Assembly (NCBI GenBank): GCA_030674875.1
Contig: JASXSU010000001.1
Coordinates: 310,001 to 374,000, forward strand
Source of the DNA: Candidatus Endonucleibacter sp. (ex Gigantidas childressi)
GTDB taxonomy: Bacteria; Pseudomonadota; Gammaproteobacteria; Pseudomonadales; Endozoicomonadaceae
Direction of reading: 5' to 3'
DNA length: 64,000 bases
This document shows, piece after piece, positions 29,231 to 39,800 of the stretch. Numbering within the stretch: the stretch's first letter is position 1; each line of letters begins with the position of its first letter. The translations under genes were made by a program, and so were the position numbers. The notes under the pieces are model-generated. The model was not told the origin of the DNA. It ran no database searches and was given only the letters and a program-made list of their open reading frames with translations.

Positions 29231-31366
29231 GTGAGTCTGATAAGAAAAACATTTAAATATGGCAGCCAGACTGTCACCTTGGAAACAGGACGAATTGCCC
29301 GTCAGGCTTCTGGTGCCGTATTAGTAACTATGGGTGATTTGGCTGTACTAGCCACGGTCGTGGGAGCCAGAGAGGCTCGCGCAGGTCAGAGCTTTTTCCC
29401 TCTATCAGTACATTACCAAGAAAGAACCTATGCTGCTGGCCGTATTCCTGGCGGCTTTCTTAAGCGAGAGGGAAAAGCTAGCGATAAAGAAACGTTAACT
29501 TCTCGCCTTATTGACCGACCTATTCGTCCTTTATTCCCTAACGGATTTATGAATGAAGTACAGGTAGTTATTACAGTCATGTCTGTGGATAAAGTCAATG
29601 ATCCTGATATTCTAGGCATGATTGCAACATCTGCAGCACTTAGTATTTCCGGCATTCCTTTCGACGGACCCGTAGGTGCGGCACGTGTAGGATTTACAGA
29701 AGAAAAAGGCTATATCTTGAACCCCACGTTTGAGATCCTGAAATCTTCTGAACTAGATATGGTAGTTGCAGGTACTGCCGACGCAGTACTTATGGTTGAG
29801 TCTCAAGCAAAGGAACTAACAGAAGATGAAATGCTTGGTAGCGTTCTCTTTGCTCATCAAGAATATCAGGCAGTAATCTCTGCAATTAAAGAATTTGCTG
29901 CTGAAGCCAGCAAACTACGGTGGGACTGGAAGCCTGAAGTAGAAAATAAAGCTATTAAAGATGCCGTTCATTCTCGGTTTGAAGAAAATGTTCGCCAAGC
30001 TTACCAAGTGACCGTAAAGCAAGATCGAAACACCAAGCTAGAAAGTCTTCGTCAGAGTGCTATTTCCTCCCTTGCCGGTGATGGCGAAGATAAATTTCCC
30101 GAGGATGATGTAAAAGGAGCGTTGAGTAAACTGGAAAAAACCGTTGTGCGAACCAATATTCTAGAAGGCAAGCCTAGAATTGATGGTCGTGATAATAAAA
30201 CAGTACGCTCTGTTAACGTTGAGATTGGCGTATTACCAAAAACCCATGGTTCTTCACTATTTACTCGTGGTGAAACCCAAGCACTGGTTACTGTAACGCT
30301 GGGCACCTCTAGAGATGCACAGTTTATTGATTCTCTAGAAGGAGAATCTAAAGACCATTTTATGCTGCACTACAACTTCCCCTCATACTCTGTTGGTGAA
30401 TGTGGTCGCATGGGGCCTCCAGGGCGTCGAGAAATTGGTCATGGACGTTTAGCTCGTCGCGGCCTTCAAGCAGTGCTTCCTGATGAGAGTGAGTTCCCAT
30501 ATACGATCCGTGTCGTTTCAGAAATCACTGAATCTAATGGATCTAGCTCAATGGCTTCCGTTTGTGGTTCAAGTCTAGCGCTGATGGAAGCAGGAGTTCC
30601 TTTGAAAGCACCTGTTGCTGGCATTGCAATGGGACTAGTTAAAGAAGGAGAGCGCTTTGCTGTTCTGACTGATATTCTGGGTGACGAAGATCATCTTGGA
30701 GATATGGACTTTAAGGTTGCCGGTACGGCTAAAGGCATAACTGCGCTGCAGATGGATATTAAAATTGCCGGTATCACTGAAGAGATTATGGATGCCGCGC
30801 TGGAACAGGCCCTGCATGCACGCATGCATATCCTTGAAGAGATGAATAAAGTTATTAGTGAATCAAGGACGGAGTTGTCCTCTAATGCACCAATGACCAT
30901 GAAGATCAAAATCGATCAAGACAAAATTAGAGATGTCATAGGAAAGGGTGGAGCTACTATTCGTTCTATCTGCGAAGATACTGGAGCCTCGGTTGACATA
31001 AATGATGATGGTCTTGTGAAGATTTATGCTGACACCAAAGAAGCTTGTCAGTCTGCTTATGATCGAGTGTATAGTATTACCGCTGAAGTTGAAATTGGTA
31101 AAATATACATGGGTACTGTTACTAGCATTGTTGAGTTTGGCGCTTTTATTAATATTATACCAGGTCAGGATGGTCTTGTACATATTTCCCAGATCGCCGA
31201 TCATCGCGTAGAAAATGTAGCTGATTATATAAAAATGGGTGAGAAAGTTAAGGTTGTTGTTATGGATATTGATAATCGCGGAAGGGTGAAATTAAGCATG
31301 AAAGAAGTTGCTAACAAGGAGCAGGATCAGGAACAGGAACAGGAACAGGAACAGCAGAATACCTAA
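29231..31366 (+). CDS. pnp: Polyribonucleotide nucleotidyltransferase (PNPase)
   Basis: 3'-5' phosphorolytic exoribonuclease of the RNA degradosome. The 711-residue protein has two RNase PH domains (about residues 5-230 and 310-545), separated by the helical linker. The second contains the active-site segment [19 protein letters not shown] and [22 protein letters not shown] domain ([20 protein letters not shown], about 555-615) and an S1 domain ([20 protein letters not shown], about 620-690) follow. Translation starts at a GTG with AGGA upstream. The C-terminus is an unusual Glu-Gln run encoded by a CAGGAA hexanucleotide repeat (31321-31356). Confidence 0.98.
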   Translation: MSLIRKTFKYGSQTVTLETGRIARQASGAVLVTMGDLAVLATVVGAREARAGQSFFPLSVHYQERTYAAGRIPGGFLKREGKASDKETLTSRLIDRPIRPLFPNGFMNEVQVVITVMSVDKVNDPDILGMIATSAALSISGIPFDGPVGAARVGFTEEKGYILNPTFEILKSSELDMVVAGTADAVLMVESQAKELTEDEMLGSVLFAHQEYQAVISAIKEFAAEASKLRWDWKPEVENKAIKDAVHSRFEENVRQAYQVTVKQDRNTKLESLRQSAISSLAGDGEDKFPEDDVKGALSKLEKTVVRTNILEGKPRIDGRDNKTVRSVNVEIGVLPKTHGSSLFTRGETQALVTVTLGTSRDAQFIDSLEGESKDHFMLHYNFPSYSVGECGRMGPPGRREIGHGRLARRGLQAVLPDESEFPYTIRVVSEITESNGSSSMASVCGSSLALMEAGVPLKAPVAGIAMGLVKEGERFAVLTDILGDEDHLGDMDFKVAGTAKGITALQMDIKIAGITEEIMDAALEQALHARMHILEEMNKVISESRTELSSNAPMTMKIKIDQDKIRDVIGKGGATIRSICEDTGASVDINDDGLVKIYADTKEACQSAYDRVYSITAEVEIGKIYMGTVTSIVEFGAFINIIPGQDGLVHISQIADHRVENVADYIKMGEKVKVVVMDIDNRGRVKLSMKEVANKEQDQEQEQEQEQQNT

Positions 31367-31740
31367 TTTTAGGCCTTCATCTATGTAATGTATGGGGTGC
31401 ACCATGTGCACCGATACTAGCATCTTTGCTGTTTCACAAAAACCAAGCAATCGTTAATTCTTTTCAACATATACCAATCCCCCTTGAAGGCGTAAGCTTG
31501 TTAGTTGCGTTCACCTTCAATGGTAACGGGCATATTATAATATTTTCCAATTTCTATATTTGGGGTGTTAACTATTTCGACAACAGCTTTCCATTTCTCA
31601 GCTTCAGTAATTTCTTCTAGCGACCCCATAGATATTTTATCTATTTCCTGTCTCGACTTGCAATAAATCTCGGCAGTCCGGAATACAACCATTCGGTACT
31701 CAAAAAATACATAAATATATTATATTCACTAATGCTTTGC
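31367..31740. other. Spacer between convergent pnp and rodA
   Basis: Holds a perfect inverted repeat GGTGCAC CAT GTGCACC (31396-31412), possibly the pnp terminator though it lacks a T tract. A 66 bp MITE derivative is at 31470-31535 (TATACCAATCCCCCTTGAAG...AACGGGCATAT). Confidence 0.5.
31501..31692 (-). CDS. Small hypothetical protein
   Basis: A 63-codon frame from an ATG at 31692, with protein-like composition (EIYCKSRQEIDKISMGSLEE, ITEAEKWKAVVEIVNTPN). It runs into the short dispersed repeat at its 3' end, so its last ~12 residues come from the repeat. There is no recognisable domain and no good ribosome site. It could be a remnant of an older gene cut by the repeat. Support is weak. Confidence 0.2.
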   Translation of the reverse strand: MVVFRTAEIYCKSRQEIDKISMGSLEEITEAEKWKAVVEIVNTPNIEIGKYYNMPVTIEGERN

Positions 31741-32886
31741 TTAAGGTTGCCTCGAAAAGCTCCGGTCAGTATATACCGACATTAATATTCCAAAACCAAT
31801 CATAAGCGTTACCAGAGACGTGCCTCCTCGACTGATTATCGGCAATGGCACTCCGACGACAGGTAACACGCCGCTAACCATACCAATATTGACAAAGATA
31901 TAAACGAAAAAAGTTAAGGTGATGCTGCCGGCAAGTAAACTACTAAAAAGAGTATGAGCGTTGAGTGCGATAAAGACCCCCCTCCCGATGATGAGCGCAT
32001 ATATGGCCATAAGCATCAAACAACCGAAAAAACCAAACTCTTCCGCTAGCACACCAATAATAAAGTCGGTATGGCTTTCTGGCAAAAACTGTAGATGAGA
32101 CTGAGTACCCATTAACCAACCTTTTCCATATAACCCGCCAGACCCTATGGCAATGGTAGATTGAATAATATTCCACCCTGCACCCCAAGGATCACTTTCA
32201 GGATTTAAAAACGTTAATACTCGTTGTTTTTGATAATCGTGCATAATGTATTGCCAGAACACATATATTGAAGGAACGGCCAATAATACAGCTGAAAAAA
32301 GCAGTCTTTTTCTAATCCCTGATAATAGTAAAACCAGTATACCAGACGTACCGATCAAAAGAGATGTTCCCAAATCAGGTTGTTTCGCAATCAGAACCAC
32401 TGGAATAGCAATAATAAACAAAGATACAACAACATCCTTAAACGAAGGTGGTAATGGTCGCTTAGCTAAGTAAGTCGCCACTGTAATCGGCATAACCAGC
32501 TTAATGACCTCAGAAGGCTGAAAGCGAACTCCTAGTAATTCAATCCATCTCTGGGCTCCTTTCGATTGAGTACCAAAGAATAATACGGCAAGCAAAAGAA
32601 CAACGCCGATAACATAAATATACTTTGACCAGATCATTAATAATCTTGGAGGTATTTGGGCAACACATAGCATTCCGATAAAACTAATAAATAAATAAAC
32701 GGATTGCCGTATAACAATATCAACATCCTTTCCTGACGCACTATAAAGAATAAATAATCCTGCTATTGATAACAACAACAGCAACCCTGCCAGAGGTAGG
32801 TCTATATGCAAACGCTGCGACCAACCAACATCTTTTCCAAAACCGTCAGCAAACTGCAGCTGCCTGACAAAATCCTTGTCTTGCAT
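31741..32886 (-). CDS. rodA: Rod shape-determining SEDS glycosyltransferase RodA
   Basis: RodA polymerises lipid II into glycan strands for side-wall growth, with PBP2. The 381-residue protein is a polytopic SEDS membrane protein of about ten helices, starting near residue 30. Family marks include SEVIKLVMPITVATYLAKR, KQPDLGTSLLIG (with the essential Asp), WGAGWNIIQSTIAIGSGGLYGKGW, PESHTDFIIGVLAEEFGF and VPLPIISRGGTSLV. One base separates it from mrdA upstream, so the pair is one operon. Downstream, mltB/rlpA/dacA, which often follow, are replaced by the convergent pnp end. Confidence 0.96.
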   Translation of the reverse strand: MQDKDFVRQLQFADGFGKDVGWSQRLHIDLPLAGLLLLLSIAGLFILYSASGKDVDIVIRQSVYLFISFIGMLCVAQIPPRLLMIWSKYIYVIGVVLLLAVLFFGTQSKGAQRWIELLGVRFQPSEVIKLVMPITVATYLAKRPLPPSFKDVVVSLFIIAIPVVLIAKQPDLGTSLLIGTSGILVLLLSGIRKRLLFSAVLLAVPSIYVFWQYIMHDYQKQRVLTFLNPESDPWGAGWNIIQSTIAIGSGGLYGKGWLMGTQSHLQFLPESHTDFIIGVLAEEFGFFGCLMLMAIYALIIGRGVFIALNAHTLFSSLLAGSITLTFFVYIFVNIGMVSGVLPVVGVPLPIISRGGTSLVTLMIGFGILMSVYTDRSFSRQP

Positions 32887-32887
32887 A

Positions 32888-34717
32888 CTACTTCTCCTCC
32901 TTATGCAATTTTGGCAACAAGTATGAGTCTATGACCTTCCGTGCAACATTGGCAGCTCCCGTGCTATTTTCTAAAATGACTGAAATTGCTATCAATGGAT
33001 CATCCACAGGCGCAAAAGCGATGAAAAGACTATGGTCTAGTTCAAACTCTTTAAGCTTCTCCGCGTCATACTCTTTTCCTTGTCCAATTCCAACAACCTG
33101 AGCAGTACCTGTTTTAGCCGCCATTGCGTATTTTATCCCGCGGCCAATCCTCCAGTATGCGGTTCCTCTTGGAGAGCTCACGACCTTGCCCATAGCACTA
33201 ATAATTAAGTCCCAGTGGTCAGAAGCAATATTAATGTCACTCTCCAAATCGGACAGCTTCAGGCTAGTGATAGATTTTTTTGCCAATTGAGGCTGAACAT
33301 ACTTACCTCTGTTGGCAATCAAAGCCACCATTTTTAGCAGCTGTAATGGCGTAGCTAACATATACCCCTGACCTATGATTGCAATGACTGTTTCCCCAGG
33401 ATACCAAGGCTGCCCGTGTAGCCTCCGCTTCCATGCTTTTGAAGGCAGTAAGCCCGGACGCTCTTCATTAATATCAATTCCGGTTCTGTACCCTAATCCA
33501 AACTTGCTTCCAAAAGCATGAATATTATCAATCCCTAGCTTGGCTGCTTGGCTGTAAAAATAGGTATCGTTAGAAATATAAATAGCTTTATAAAGGTCAA
33601 TCCATCCGTGCCCTTTACGCTTCCAGTTTCGAAAGCGATGCTCACTGCCCTTGATTTGGAACCAGCCTTTGTCATAAACCATGTCAGAAGCATCAACTAT
33701 ATTATTGGCAAGCAATGCCAGCCCCATTAGGGGCTTAATAGTGGATGCAGGAGGATATTCGCCGAGGCTTGCCCGATTATATAGAGGTCTATAAATACTG
33801 GTATTCAAGCCATTATAAGTTTTATGATCAATACCTGTTACAAATAAATTAGGATCAAACGTTGGACTACTAACCATGGCAAGTATTCCACCGGTGCTCG
33901 GATCCATAGCTATTACAGCACCTCGTTTTCCACCCATTGCCTCAACGGCAATTTTCTGCAAATCAGTGTCAAGATACAAGTGTAATTCCTGTCCTGATAC
34001 AGGACTTACTTGCTTCAAGGTTCGCAGAATGCGCCCCCTAGCGTTACTCTCAACTTCCTGATAACCGGGATTACCATGCAAAACAGACTCATAATATTTT
34101 TCTATCCCAATTTTTCCGATACTATGAGTACCGCTATAAAGTGCTTCATCAACTTCCTTTAACTCTCTTTCGTTAATTCTACCTACGTACCCAATACTGT
34201 GGGCATAAATGGCTCCTTCAGGATAGTGGCGTACTAACTCGGCATTAATTTCTACACCAGGCAACCTGAACTGATTAACCGCTATAAGAGCAATCTCTTC
34301 ATCAGTTAGGTCAAATTTCAAAGGTATAGCTTCAAAGGGTCGCCCCCTGCGATAGCGTTTTTTATAACGATTAGTCTCACTTACAGAAATAGGAATAAGC
34401 TCTGCAATATCTGCTAGCAATTCTTGCGTATTTATTGATCGTTCACGAACAATAGCCAAGATTTGACTAGGACGATTTGAGGCTATAATTTTACCATTGG
34501 TGTCGTATATTGAGCCTCTAATTGGAGGCAAAGCACGCAGGTGAACTCTGTTCTCATAGGACTGGGTTGACATCTCTTGGTAGAGAACAACCTGAAGATA
34601 AAAAATCTTAGACAACAGACCTGTAGCTAAAATAATCATAATAACCACAGCAACCCAGACCCTGATAGTAACAACTTTTGCTTCGGCTACATGATTCTTT
34701 AGCGTCTCTGTCGGCAT
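32888..34717 (-). CDS. mrdA: Penicillin-binding protein 2 (peptidoglycan transpeptidase)
   Basis: Elongasome class B transpeptidase, partner of RodA. The 609-residue protein has an N-terminal membrane anchor (about residues 18-40), the pedestal domain with LPPIRGSIYDTNGKIIASNR, and the transpeptidase domain. Active-site motifs are SxxK in PPASTIKPLMG (about 330), SxN in IYISNDTYFY, and KTGTAQ (about 545). The length is close to E. coli PBP2 (633). It lies in rsfS-rlmH-mrdA-rodA order, with 128 bp to rlmH that include a small AT-rich repeat-like stretch (about 34780-34817). Confidence 0.97.
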   Translation of the reverse strand: MPTETLKNHVAEAKVVTIRVWVAVVIMIILATGLLSKIFYLQVVLYQEMSTQSYENRVHLRALPPIRGSIYDTNGKIIASNRPSQILAIVRERSINTQELLADIAELIPISVSETNRYKKRYRRGRPFEAIPLKFDLTDEEIALIAVNQFRLPGVEINAELVRHYPEGAIYAHSIGYVGRINERELKEVDEALYSGTHSIGKIGIEKYYESVLHGNPGYQEVESNARGRILRTLKQVSPVSGQELHLYLDTDLQKIAVEAMGGKRGAVIAMDPSTGGILAMVSSPTFDPNLFVTGIDHKTYNGLNTSIYRPLYNRASLGEYPPASTIKPLMGLALLANNIVDASDMVYDKGWFQIKGSEHRFRNWKRKGHGWIDLYKAIYISNDTYFYSQAAKLGIDNIHAFGSKFGLGYRTGIDINEERPGLLPSKAWKRRLHGQPWYPGETVIAIIGQGYMLATPLQLLKMVALIANRGKYVQPQLAKKSITSLKLSDLESDINIASDHWDLIISAMGKVVSSPRGTAYWRIGRGIKYAMAAKTGTAQVVGIGQGKEYDAEKLKEFELDHSLFIAFAPVDDPLIAISVILENSTGAANVARKVIDSYLLPKLHKEEK

Positions 34718-34845
34718 ATTAGCAAGGCTCTATAAATACCTTCATCAAAATCTTCAAGAAACATAGTACGCAATTGCAAGCGTATACCCGTTATCACTGA
34801 GGGTGTAGGCATATATAGTTTTAATTATCTTAGCTTTGGTACTGT

Positions 34846-35313
34846 TTATTTGTGGTATGGATGGCCTTGCAAAATACTCCAGCCCCGGTAAATCTGCTCA
34901 GCAATAACAACACGAACCAAAGTGTGTGGCAATGTCAGAGGTGATAAAGACCAGCGAAAATCGACATTATCAGCACTCCCTCTAGGCAGCCCTTCCGGCC
35001 CACCCACCAGCAAGCTGACATCACATCCTGAATGCAGCCACCCTGCCATATTCTCTGCCAACTGCCTTGTCGACCATAGCTTGCCGAGAACATCCATTGC
35101 AACAACGAGATCCCCCTTACCAATTGCAGCTAACATCTGCGTTGCTTCTTTTGCCTGCTGTCGGCTGATATCAGAATCTTTGCTTCTACGACCCAAAGGC
35201 ACCTCAACAAGCTCCAACCTAACATCTTGGACAAGTCGTCGGCTGTATTCCCGATACCCACCTTCTATCCATGACGGCATTTTTGCCCCTATTGATATCA
35301 GTTTGATACGCAT
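34846..35313 (-). CDS. rlmH: 23S rRNA pseudouridine(1915) N3-methyltransferase
   Basis: A SPOUT methyltransferase acting on helix 69 of 23S rRNA in the 70S ribosome. The 155-residue protein matches the family: [20 protein letters not shown] at the start, VAMDVLGK, LLVGGPEGL (SAM-binding knot), and the C-terminal LPHTLVRVVIAEQIYRGWSI and LQGHPYHK. The ATG at 35313 overlaps the rsfS stop (TGATG), giving coupled translation. A longer frame to 35349 inside rsfS is rejected. Confidence 0.97.
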   Translation of the reverse strand: MRIKLISIGAKMPSWIEGGYREYSRRLVQDVRLELVEVPLGRRSKDSDISRQQAKEATQMLAAIGKGDLVVAMDVLGKLWSTRQLAENMAGWLHSGCDVSLLVGGPEGLPRGSADNVDFRWSLSPLTLPHTLVRVVIAEQIYRGWSILQGHPYHK

Positions 35314-35657
35314 CAGGAGTGTTCGCAAGCAACTTTCTTTATACCCCAAAGTCGCTCAAGGTCATAAAATTGTCTGGTGGCTGGTAACATTATATGAGCA
35401 ACTACATCACCAAAATCAACCAGAACCCATTCAGACGACTCCACTCCTTCTGTGCCCAAAGGGCGGATACCATGCTTTTTACATTTATCAATTAAGTTAT
35501 CTGCCAGTGACTTAACATGACGATCAGAGGTGCCGCAGGCAATAATCATATAATCCGTAACACTAGTAAGGTCAGTAACATCCATACTAATGATATTATT
35601 ACCTTTCAACTCATTTAGAGTTTCTATAATCAAGTTCTTTAGTTCATCAGAATGCAT
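35313..35657 (-). CDS. rsfS: Ribosomal silencing factor RsfS
   Basis: RsfS binds uL14 and blocks subunit joining when nutrients are scarce. The 114-residue protein has the DUF143 core: [54 protein letters not shown] and [18 protein letters not shown]. It is the first surviving gene of the rsfS-rlmH-mrdA-rodA operon. nadD, normally directly upstream, is not present. Confidence 0.97.
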   Translation of the reverse strand: MHSDELKNLIIETLNELKGNNIISMDVTDLTSVTDYMIIACGTSDRHVKSLADNLIDKCKKHGIRPLGTEGVESSEWVLVDFGDVVAHIMLPATRQFYDLERLWGIKKVACEHS

Positions 35658-35719
35658 AAGATCGTATTTGGTGCCTCATGATCTATTGTAAAATAATACT
35701 CGCAAACCCTACAATTTAT

Positions 35720-35847
35720 TATATCCATCGCCTTTGAAGTGTCTACTTCGTTGTCAGCGCTCGCTTACCACAAAATCTTAGTACTCTTAAGCTTCTGTGG
35801 CTTTGCTCACTTGTCACCGCATAGCAACTCCAAATCCTTTGGGTATA
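35720..35847 (-). repeat. MITE-like element, subfamily 2
   Basis: Runs from TATATCCATCGCCTTTGAAG to CTCCAAATCCTTTGGGTATA. The interior GCTTCTGTGGCTTTGCTCAC distinguishes it from the main form. Close relatives are at 5865-5992 and 57141-57260. It sits just upstream of rsfS, where nadD would normally be. Confidence 0.75.
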
Positions 35848-36056
35848 ACTCAATTTATCGCGACTATCTTGTGACTATCTAAAAAAACAACCCATTCCAT
35901 TGTTAATAATAACCTCCACCCATAGTCAAAATAACCTAATTATTATACACTGAGCCCTCAGTATAACCAACAACTTTGGTAACGGTAATTTAACTTTCAA
36001 AGTTTTGTCAGCCATTACGAAGATTTCTAAGGCGTTGAACATCAAATTATTTGTTT
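35848..36056. other. AT-rich spacer
   Basis: No gene, RNA or repeat recognised between two MITE-like copies. Confidence 0.4.
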
Positions 36057-36176
36057 TATACCCTTCGCCTTTCAAGTTGCTACGTTGTTGGCTGCGTTCG
36101 CATCACCTACTACTCGTAGGTTCACTGGGCTTCGCTTACTTGCTGCCTAGTAGCAATTTGAAATGCTTTGGGTATA
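36057..36176 (-). repeat. MITE-like element, well-preserved copy
   Basis: TATACCCTTCGCCTTTCAAG through TTGAAATGCTTTGGGTATA. It is the reverse complement of the copy at 21250-21377 with few differences and an 8 bp shorter centre. Ends TATACCC/GGGTATA are intact. Confidence 0.85.
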
Positions 36177-36239
36177 TACACTGATTTTAGTGCTTCTGAC
36201 TAATTTTTAACGTACCTATCCTGTATAACATGGTTTTTG

Positions 36240-36583
36240 ACACACCATAGAGCATCAAAAACTTAGTACCTTTACGAATGTTCGCAGCAATAGCGGCCAG
36301 CCCATAAATTGTCGCATTTTTGGCAAGGCCCATGAACCGAGTTCTGGCAAGTCCGTAGTGTCTTTTATAGGTGGCAAAAGGCTCGAAACAAGGTTAGCAG
36401 AGGATAGCTGGGGCGACCGGTGTTAGAGGCGTAGATTGAGGGTAATAACTTCTCAATCTCTGACCATTTCAGCAGCGCTTTTGTATCATCCAGACTACGA
36501 AGAATTGGATGTTTAGGTCGCTGGTTGAAACGAAGAGTTTGGACGGTGTTGTGAAGGATTTTTGCATGCCGATATTTTACCAA
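36240..36583 (-). pseudogene. IS5-family transposase remnant
   Basis: The minus-strand frame 36365-36583 reads like the start of an IS5-type transposase (KALLKWSEIEKLLPSIYASN followed by GRPSYPLLTLFRAF). Further along the same strand (about 36240-36370) another frame gives its C-terminal segment (RHYGLARTRFMGLAKNATIY, AAIAANIRKGTKF). The catalytic middle is deleted. It lies between rsfS and proA, where nadD is expected. Confidence 0.7.
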
Positions 36584-36807
36584 AATATAATCGTCTTTGT
36601 TGAGTTATGCTGAGGTCTCACACTATTTATGATTGGCCAACACCCTACTTATAACCGCCACCATTGGCAATATGCGTAGACAGCTGATGAACAGGTCTCC
36701 AATAGCATACGAATAGCATATATAAGTGAGAACAGTAAATAATCTCATCTTTCCAAGGGCAACGGAATAAGGCAGGTCTTCCAATGCCAAAATCCCATCA
36801 GAAGCAA

Positions 36808-38085
36808 TTACTCACGGATATGCCCATCCCCCAAAACTATAAATTTTTGTGACGTCAGCCCCTCAAGGCCCACAGGCCCTCGAACATGCAATTTATTCGT
36901 CGAAATCCCTATCTCAGCACCTAGCCCATATTCAAAACCATCCGCAAAACGAGTAGAAGCATTAATCATCACAGAGCTTGAGTCTACCTCTCTTAGAAAG
37001 CGTCGCCCATGAGAATAGTTTTCTGTGACAATAGCATCCGTATGATGGGAACCGAACTTATTAATATGGCTAATGGCCTCATCCATATCCCTGACTAGTC
37101 GGAGAGCCAACACCGGCGCCAAGTATTCTGTTACCCAGTCTTCATCCGTTGCAGCTAAAGCCTTCGGCAAAATATCACAAACTCTGGGACAACCTCTCAG
37201 CTCTACTCCCTTCCGAAAATACTGATCTGCAAGTTTCGGCAATAACAATGGCGCAATACTCTCATGAATAAGGAGCGTTTCCATAGTATTGCAAACACCG
37301 TAACGGTGGGTCTTGGCATTAAAGGCAATGCTTATGGCCTTCTCTGTATCGGCACAATCATCCAGATATACGTGACATATGCCATCTAGGTGCTTGATTA
37401 CCGGTACTTTAGCATTATCCGTAACTCTTTGAAGCAGACTTTTGCCACCACGGGGTATGACTACATCAACAAATTCAGGCATTGCGATCAAATGACCAAC
37501 AGCCTCTCTATCAGTAGTTTGAACCAGCTGAACCAAAGACTCAGGCAATTGTGCTATATGTAATCCCTGCTGAATACACTCAACAATTGCCCTATTTGAA
37601 CATACAGACTCTGAGCCACCCCGAAGAATAACAGCATTTCCTGACTTCAAACACAAGCTGGCTGCATCAATTGTTACATTCGGCCGGGACTCATAAATAA
37701 TAGCAATAACACCCAAAGGCACTCGCATATGCCCTACTTGTATACCGCTAGGCATATATTTTAGTTCACTAATAGCTCCTACCGGGTCAGGTAACGCCGC
37801 TACTTGTCTCAACCCTTCAGTCATTTTATCAATACATAGGTCAGTCAGCTCCAGTCGATCTAGCAAAGCGCTATTCAACCCTTTCTTACGTCCCTCGGCC
37901 AAGTCATTCAAATTAGCCTTAATAATTATTGTACGATGCTCACTCAAAATCTCAGCAATAGCCTGAAGTGCATGATTTTTTGTAGCTATATCAGCATTTG
38001 CGATAACCTCACTGACTTGTCGAGCCTGCTCCCCCAATTTATGCATATAAGCAGAGACATTCTCGGAGCGTAATATATCCGACAT
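36808..38085 (-). CDS. proA: Glutamate-5-semialdehyde dehydrogenase (gamma-glutamyl phosphate reductase)
   Basis: Second step of proline synthesis, reducing gamma-glutamyl phosphate with NADPH. The 425-residue protein shows [49 protein letters not shown], the catalytic Cys region [16 protein letters not shown], and the C-terminal [20 protein letters not shown]. The start at 38085 has GAAGGTAG upstream; a frame seven codons longer is less likely. It lies upstream of rsfS as in Pseudomonas, but without nadD between. No proB is adjacent. Confidence 0.97.
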   Translation of the reverse strand: MSDILRSENVSAYMHKLGEQARQVSEVIANADIATKNHALQAIAEILSEHRTIIIKANLNDLAEGRKKGLNSALLDRLELTDLCIDKMTEGLRQVAALPDPVGAISELKYMPSGIQVGHMRVPLGVIAIIYESRPNVTIDAASLCLKSGNAVILRGGSESVCSNRAIVECIQQGLHIAQLPESLVQLVQTTDREAVGHLIAMPEFVDVVIPRGGKSLLQRVTDNAKVPVIKHLDGICHVYLDDCADTEKAISIAFNAKTHRYGVCNTMETLLIHESIAPLLLPKLADQYFRKGVELRGCPRVCDILPKALAATDEDWVTEYLAPVLALRLVRDMDEAISHINKFGSHHTDAIVTENYSHGRRFLREVDSSSVMINASTRFADGFEYGLGAEIGISTNKLHVRGPVGLEGLTSQKFIVLGDGHIRE

Positions 38086-38234
38086 AATGCTACCTTCTAA
38101 AGTCACCGTAAATTAAAAATAATAACCCAGCACACTAGTCATACGCATATCTATTTTATACTCATTACTCTTGCAAGTGTGTAGGGTGTGTTGGCTGCTC
38201 TCTCATTTTATAGCATGGAATAATAGTGAATATG

Positions 38235-39800
38235 CTAATCAGTAATCGGTATTGTAAAGTAGAAAATTGTTCCACCATCAGGGATTCGTTCAAAGCTTAG
38301 TTTACCACCATGAAACTGAATAATAGAGCGGCATACAGAAAGCCCTATTCCTACACCATCAGTCTTGGTGGTATAAAATGGTGTAAATAGTTTCTCTTCA
38401 GCTCCTTCAGCAAGACCACAGCCACGATCAATGACAGAGACTTTAACAAAGTCTACAGATAACATTTCTGTTTTTATTCTGACACCAAGAGCCGTATCGC
38501 CCAGATTTCTCATAGCTTCCACACCATTTCTGATCAGATTAAGAAGCACCTGCTGAATTTGAACCGCATCCACTTTCACCTCATACAGGTTCTCATCCAA
38601 CTCCAAGAATAGCTCCATACTGCTGCTTCGGATGTCAACCTCAGCTAGCTGGCAAATATCACGAATCAGCTTATTTAGGTCAATCCAATCGAGAATATGA
38701 TCCGGTTTTTTTACAAACGAACGGATTCTAGAAACTATATCACCAGCTCTACTAGCCTGCTGATTGATTTTATTTATTAGATCATTCACAGTTTTGTCAT
38801 TAGTGGAACTCTGGATCAATAGCCTCTTCGCCACTTGCGCATAATTGGAGATAGCCGTCAATGGTTGATTTACTTCATGAGCAAAGCCTGCAGCCATTTC
38901 ACCCATAAAACTTAGACGGGATACTCGGGCCAGTTTATCCTTTTGCGTTTCAATCTCCTCCAGTGCTTTGTTCAAAGCTTCCTTTCTTTTTTTAGTCTTT
39001 GTTATATCTTTGAAAACTACAACTACTCCATTGGTTACTCCATTTTCCATAATGGGCGTACAGGAGTAATTCACAGGCAATGGCGTACCATATCTACGTC
39101 GGAAAACAGCATCTTTAACGGTTGTGGCGACGCCCTTATTAAGAGCCATTTGAATAGGATTAGATTGCAAATTAGCATCTTTTCCTTCCCGGTTTTTTTC
39201 AAATAGCAGGTTGATCAGATTGCTATTTTTCAATAAATCAGATGACCACCCAGTCATCATCAGCGCCGCATGATTGACAAATAAAATACCTCCTCGATTA
39301 TTCAGACAAAAAATTCCTTCGCGCATACTTTCAAGCAGACACGTCTTGTCTTGCTCTAATTGTTTGTTTCTGGCCGATAAATCCAATTCGAGCCTACGCA
39401 TTCTAAGCTGCGCTTTAACCCTAGCAATTACTTCCTCCGCTTGAACAGGTTTTGAAATATAATCTACAGCTCCTAGCTCCAGCCCTCTTACCTTATCCTC
39501 AAGGTCATTCAGTGCTGACAAAAAAATAATAGCTATATTTTTAGTCTCAGCATTTTCCTTAAGCCTTTTACATAACTCATAGCCATCCATTCCTTGCAGT
39601 GTAATATCCAGCAAAATCAGGACTGGCTTTTCTCTAGCAGCGATCTTTATAGCACTTTCCCCACTATTAGCTATCAGAACCTTATAGCCATGACTGCTCA
39701 AACCCTGCAACAGAATTTTCAGATTGATAGGGTTCTCATCCACCAGCAAAATTTGACCTGCTTCAACTTGCAACATCGAAGGGTCTTCAGAAACAAACAT
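38235..39800 (-). CDS. Sensor histidine kinase with N-terminal receiver domain
   Basis: A 521-residue, probably soluble signalling protein. Residues about 15-130 form a response-regulator receiver (ILLVDENPINLKILLQGL, phospho-acceptor Asp in LILLDITLQGMDGYEL, SALND, and YISKPVQ with the conserved Lys). A PAS domain follows (about 150-270). The kinase core has a dimerisation/phospho-acceptor helix with GFAHEVNQPLTAISNYAQ (His about 310), and an ATPase domain with LLNLIRNGVEAM (N box), DRGCGL (G1) and GVGIGLSVCRSII (G2). The H-box style resembles FixL/DctB kinases. No membrane helix is visible and no partner regulator is adjacent, so the signal and target are unknown. Confidence 0.93.
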   Translation of the reverse strand: MFVSEDPSMLQVEAGQILLVDENPINLKILLQGLSSHGYKVLIANSGESAIKIAAREKPVLILLDITLQGMDGYELCKRLKENAETKNIAIIFLSALNDLEDKVRGLELGAVDYISKPVQAEEVIARVKAQLRMRRLELDLSARNKQLEQDKTCLLESMREGIFCLNNRGGILFVNHAALMMTGWSSDLLKNSNLINLLFEKNREGKDANLQSNPIQMALNKGVATTVKDAVFRRRYGTPLPVNYSCTPIMENGVTNGVVVVFKDITKTKKRKEALNKALEEIETQKDKLARVSRLSFMGEMAAGFAHEVNQPLTAISNYAQVAKRLLIQSSTNDKTVNDLINKINQQASRAGDIVSRIRSFVKKPDHILDWIDLNKLIRDICQLAEVDIRSSSMELFLELDENLYEVKVDAVQIQQVLLNLIRNGVEAMRNLGDTALGVRIKTEMLSVDFVKVSVIDRGCGLAEGAEEKLFTPFYTTKTDGVGIGLSVCRSIIQFHGGKLSFERIPDGGTIFYFTIPITD

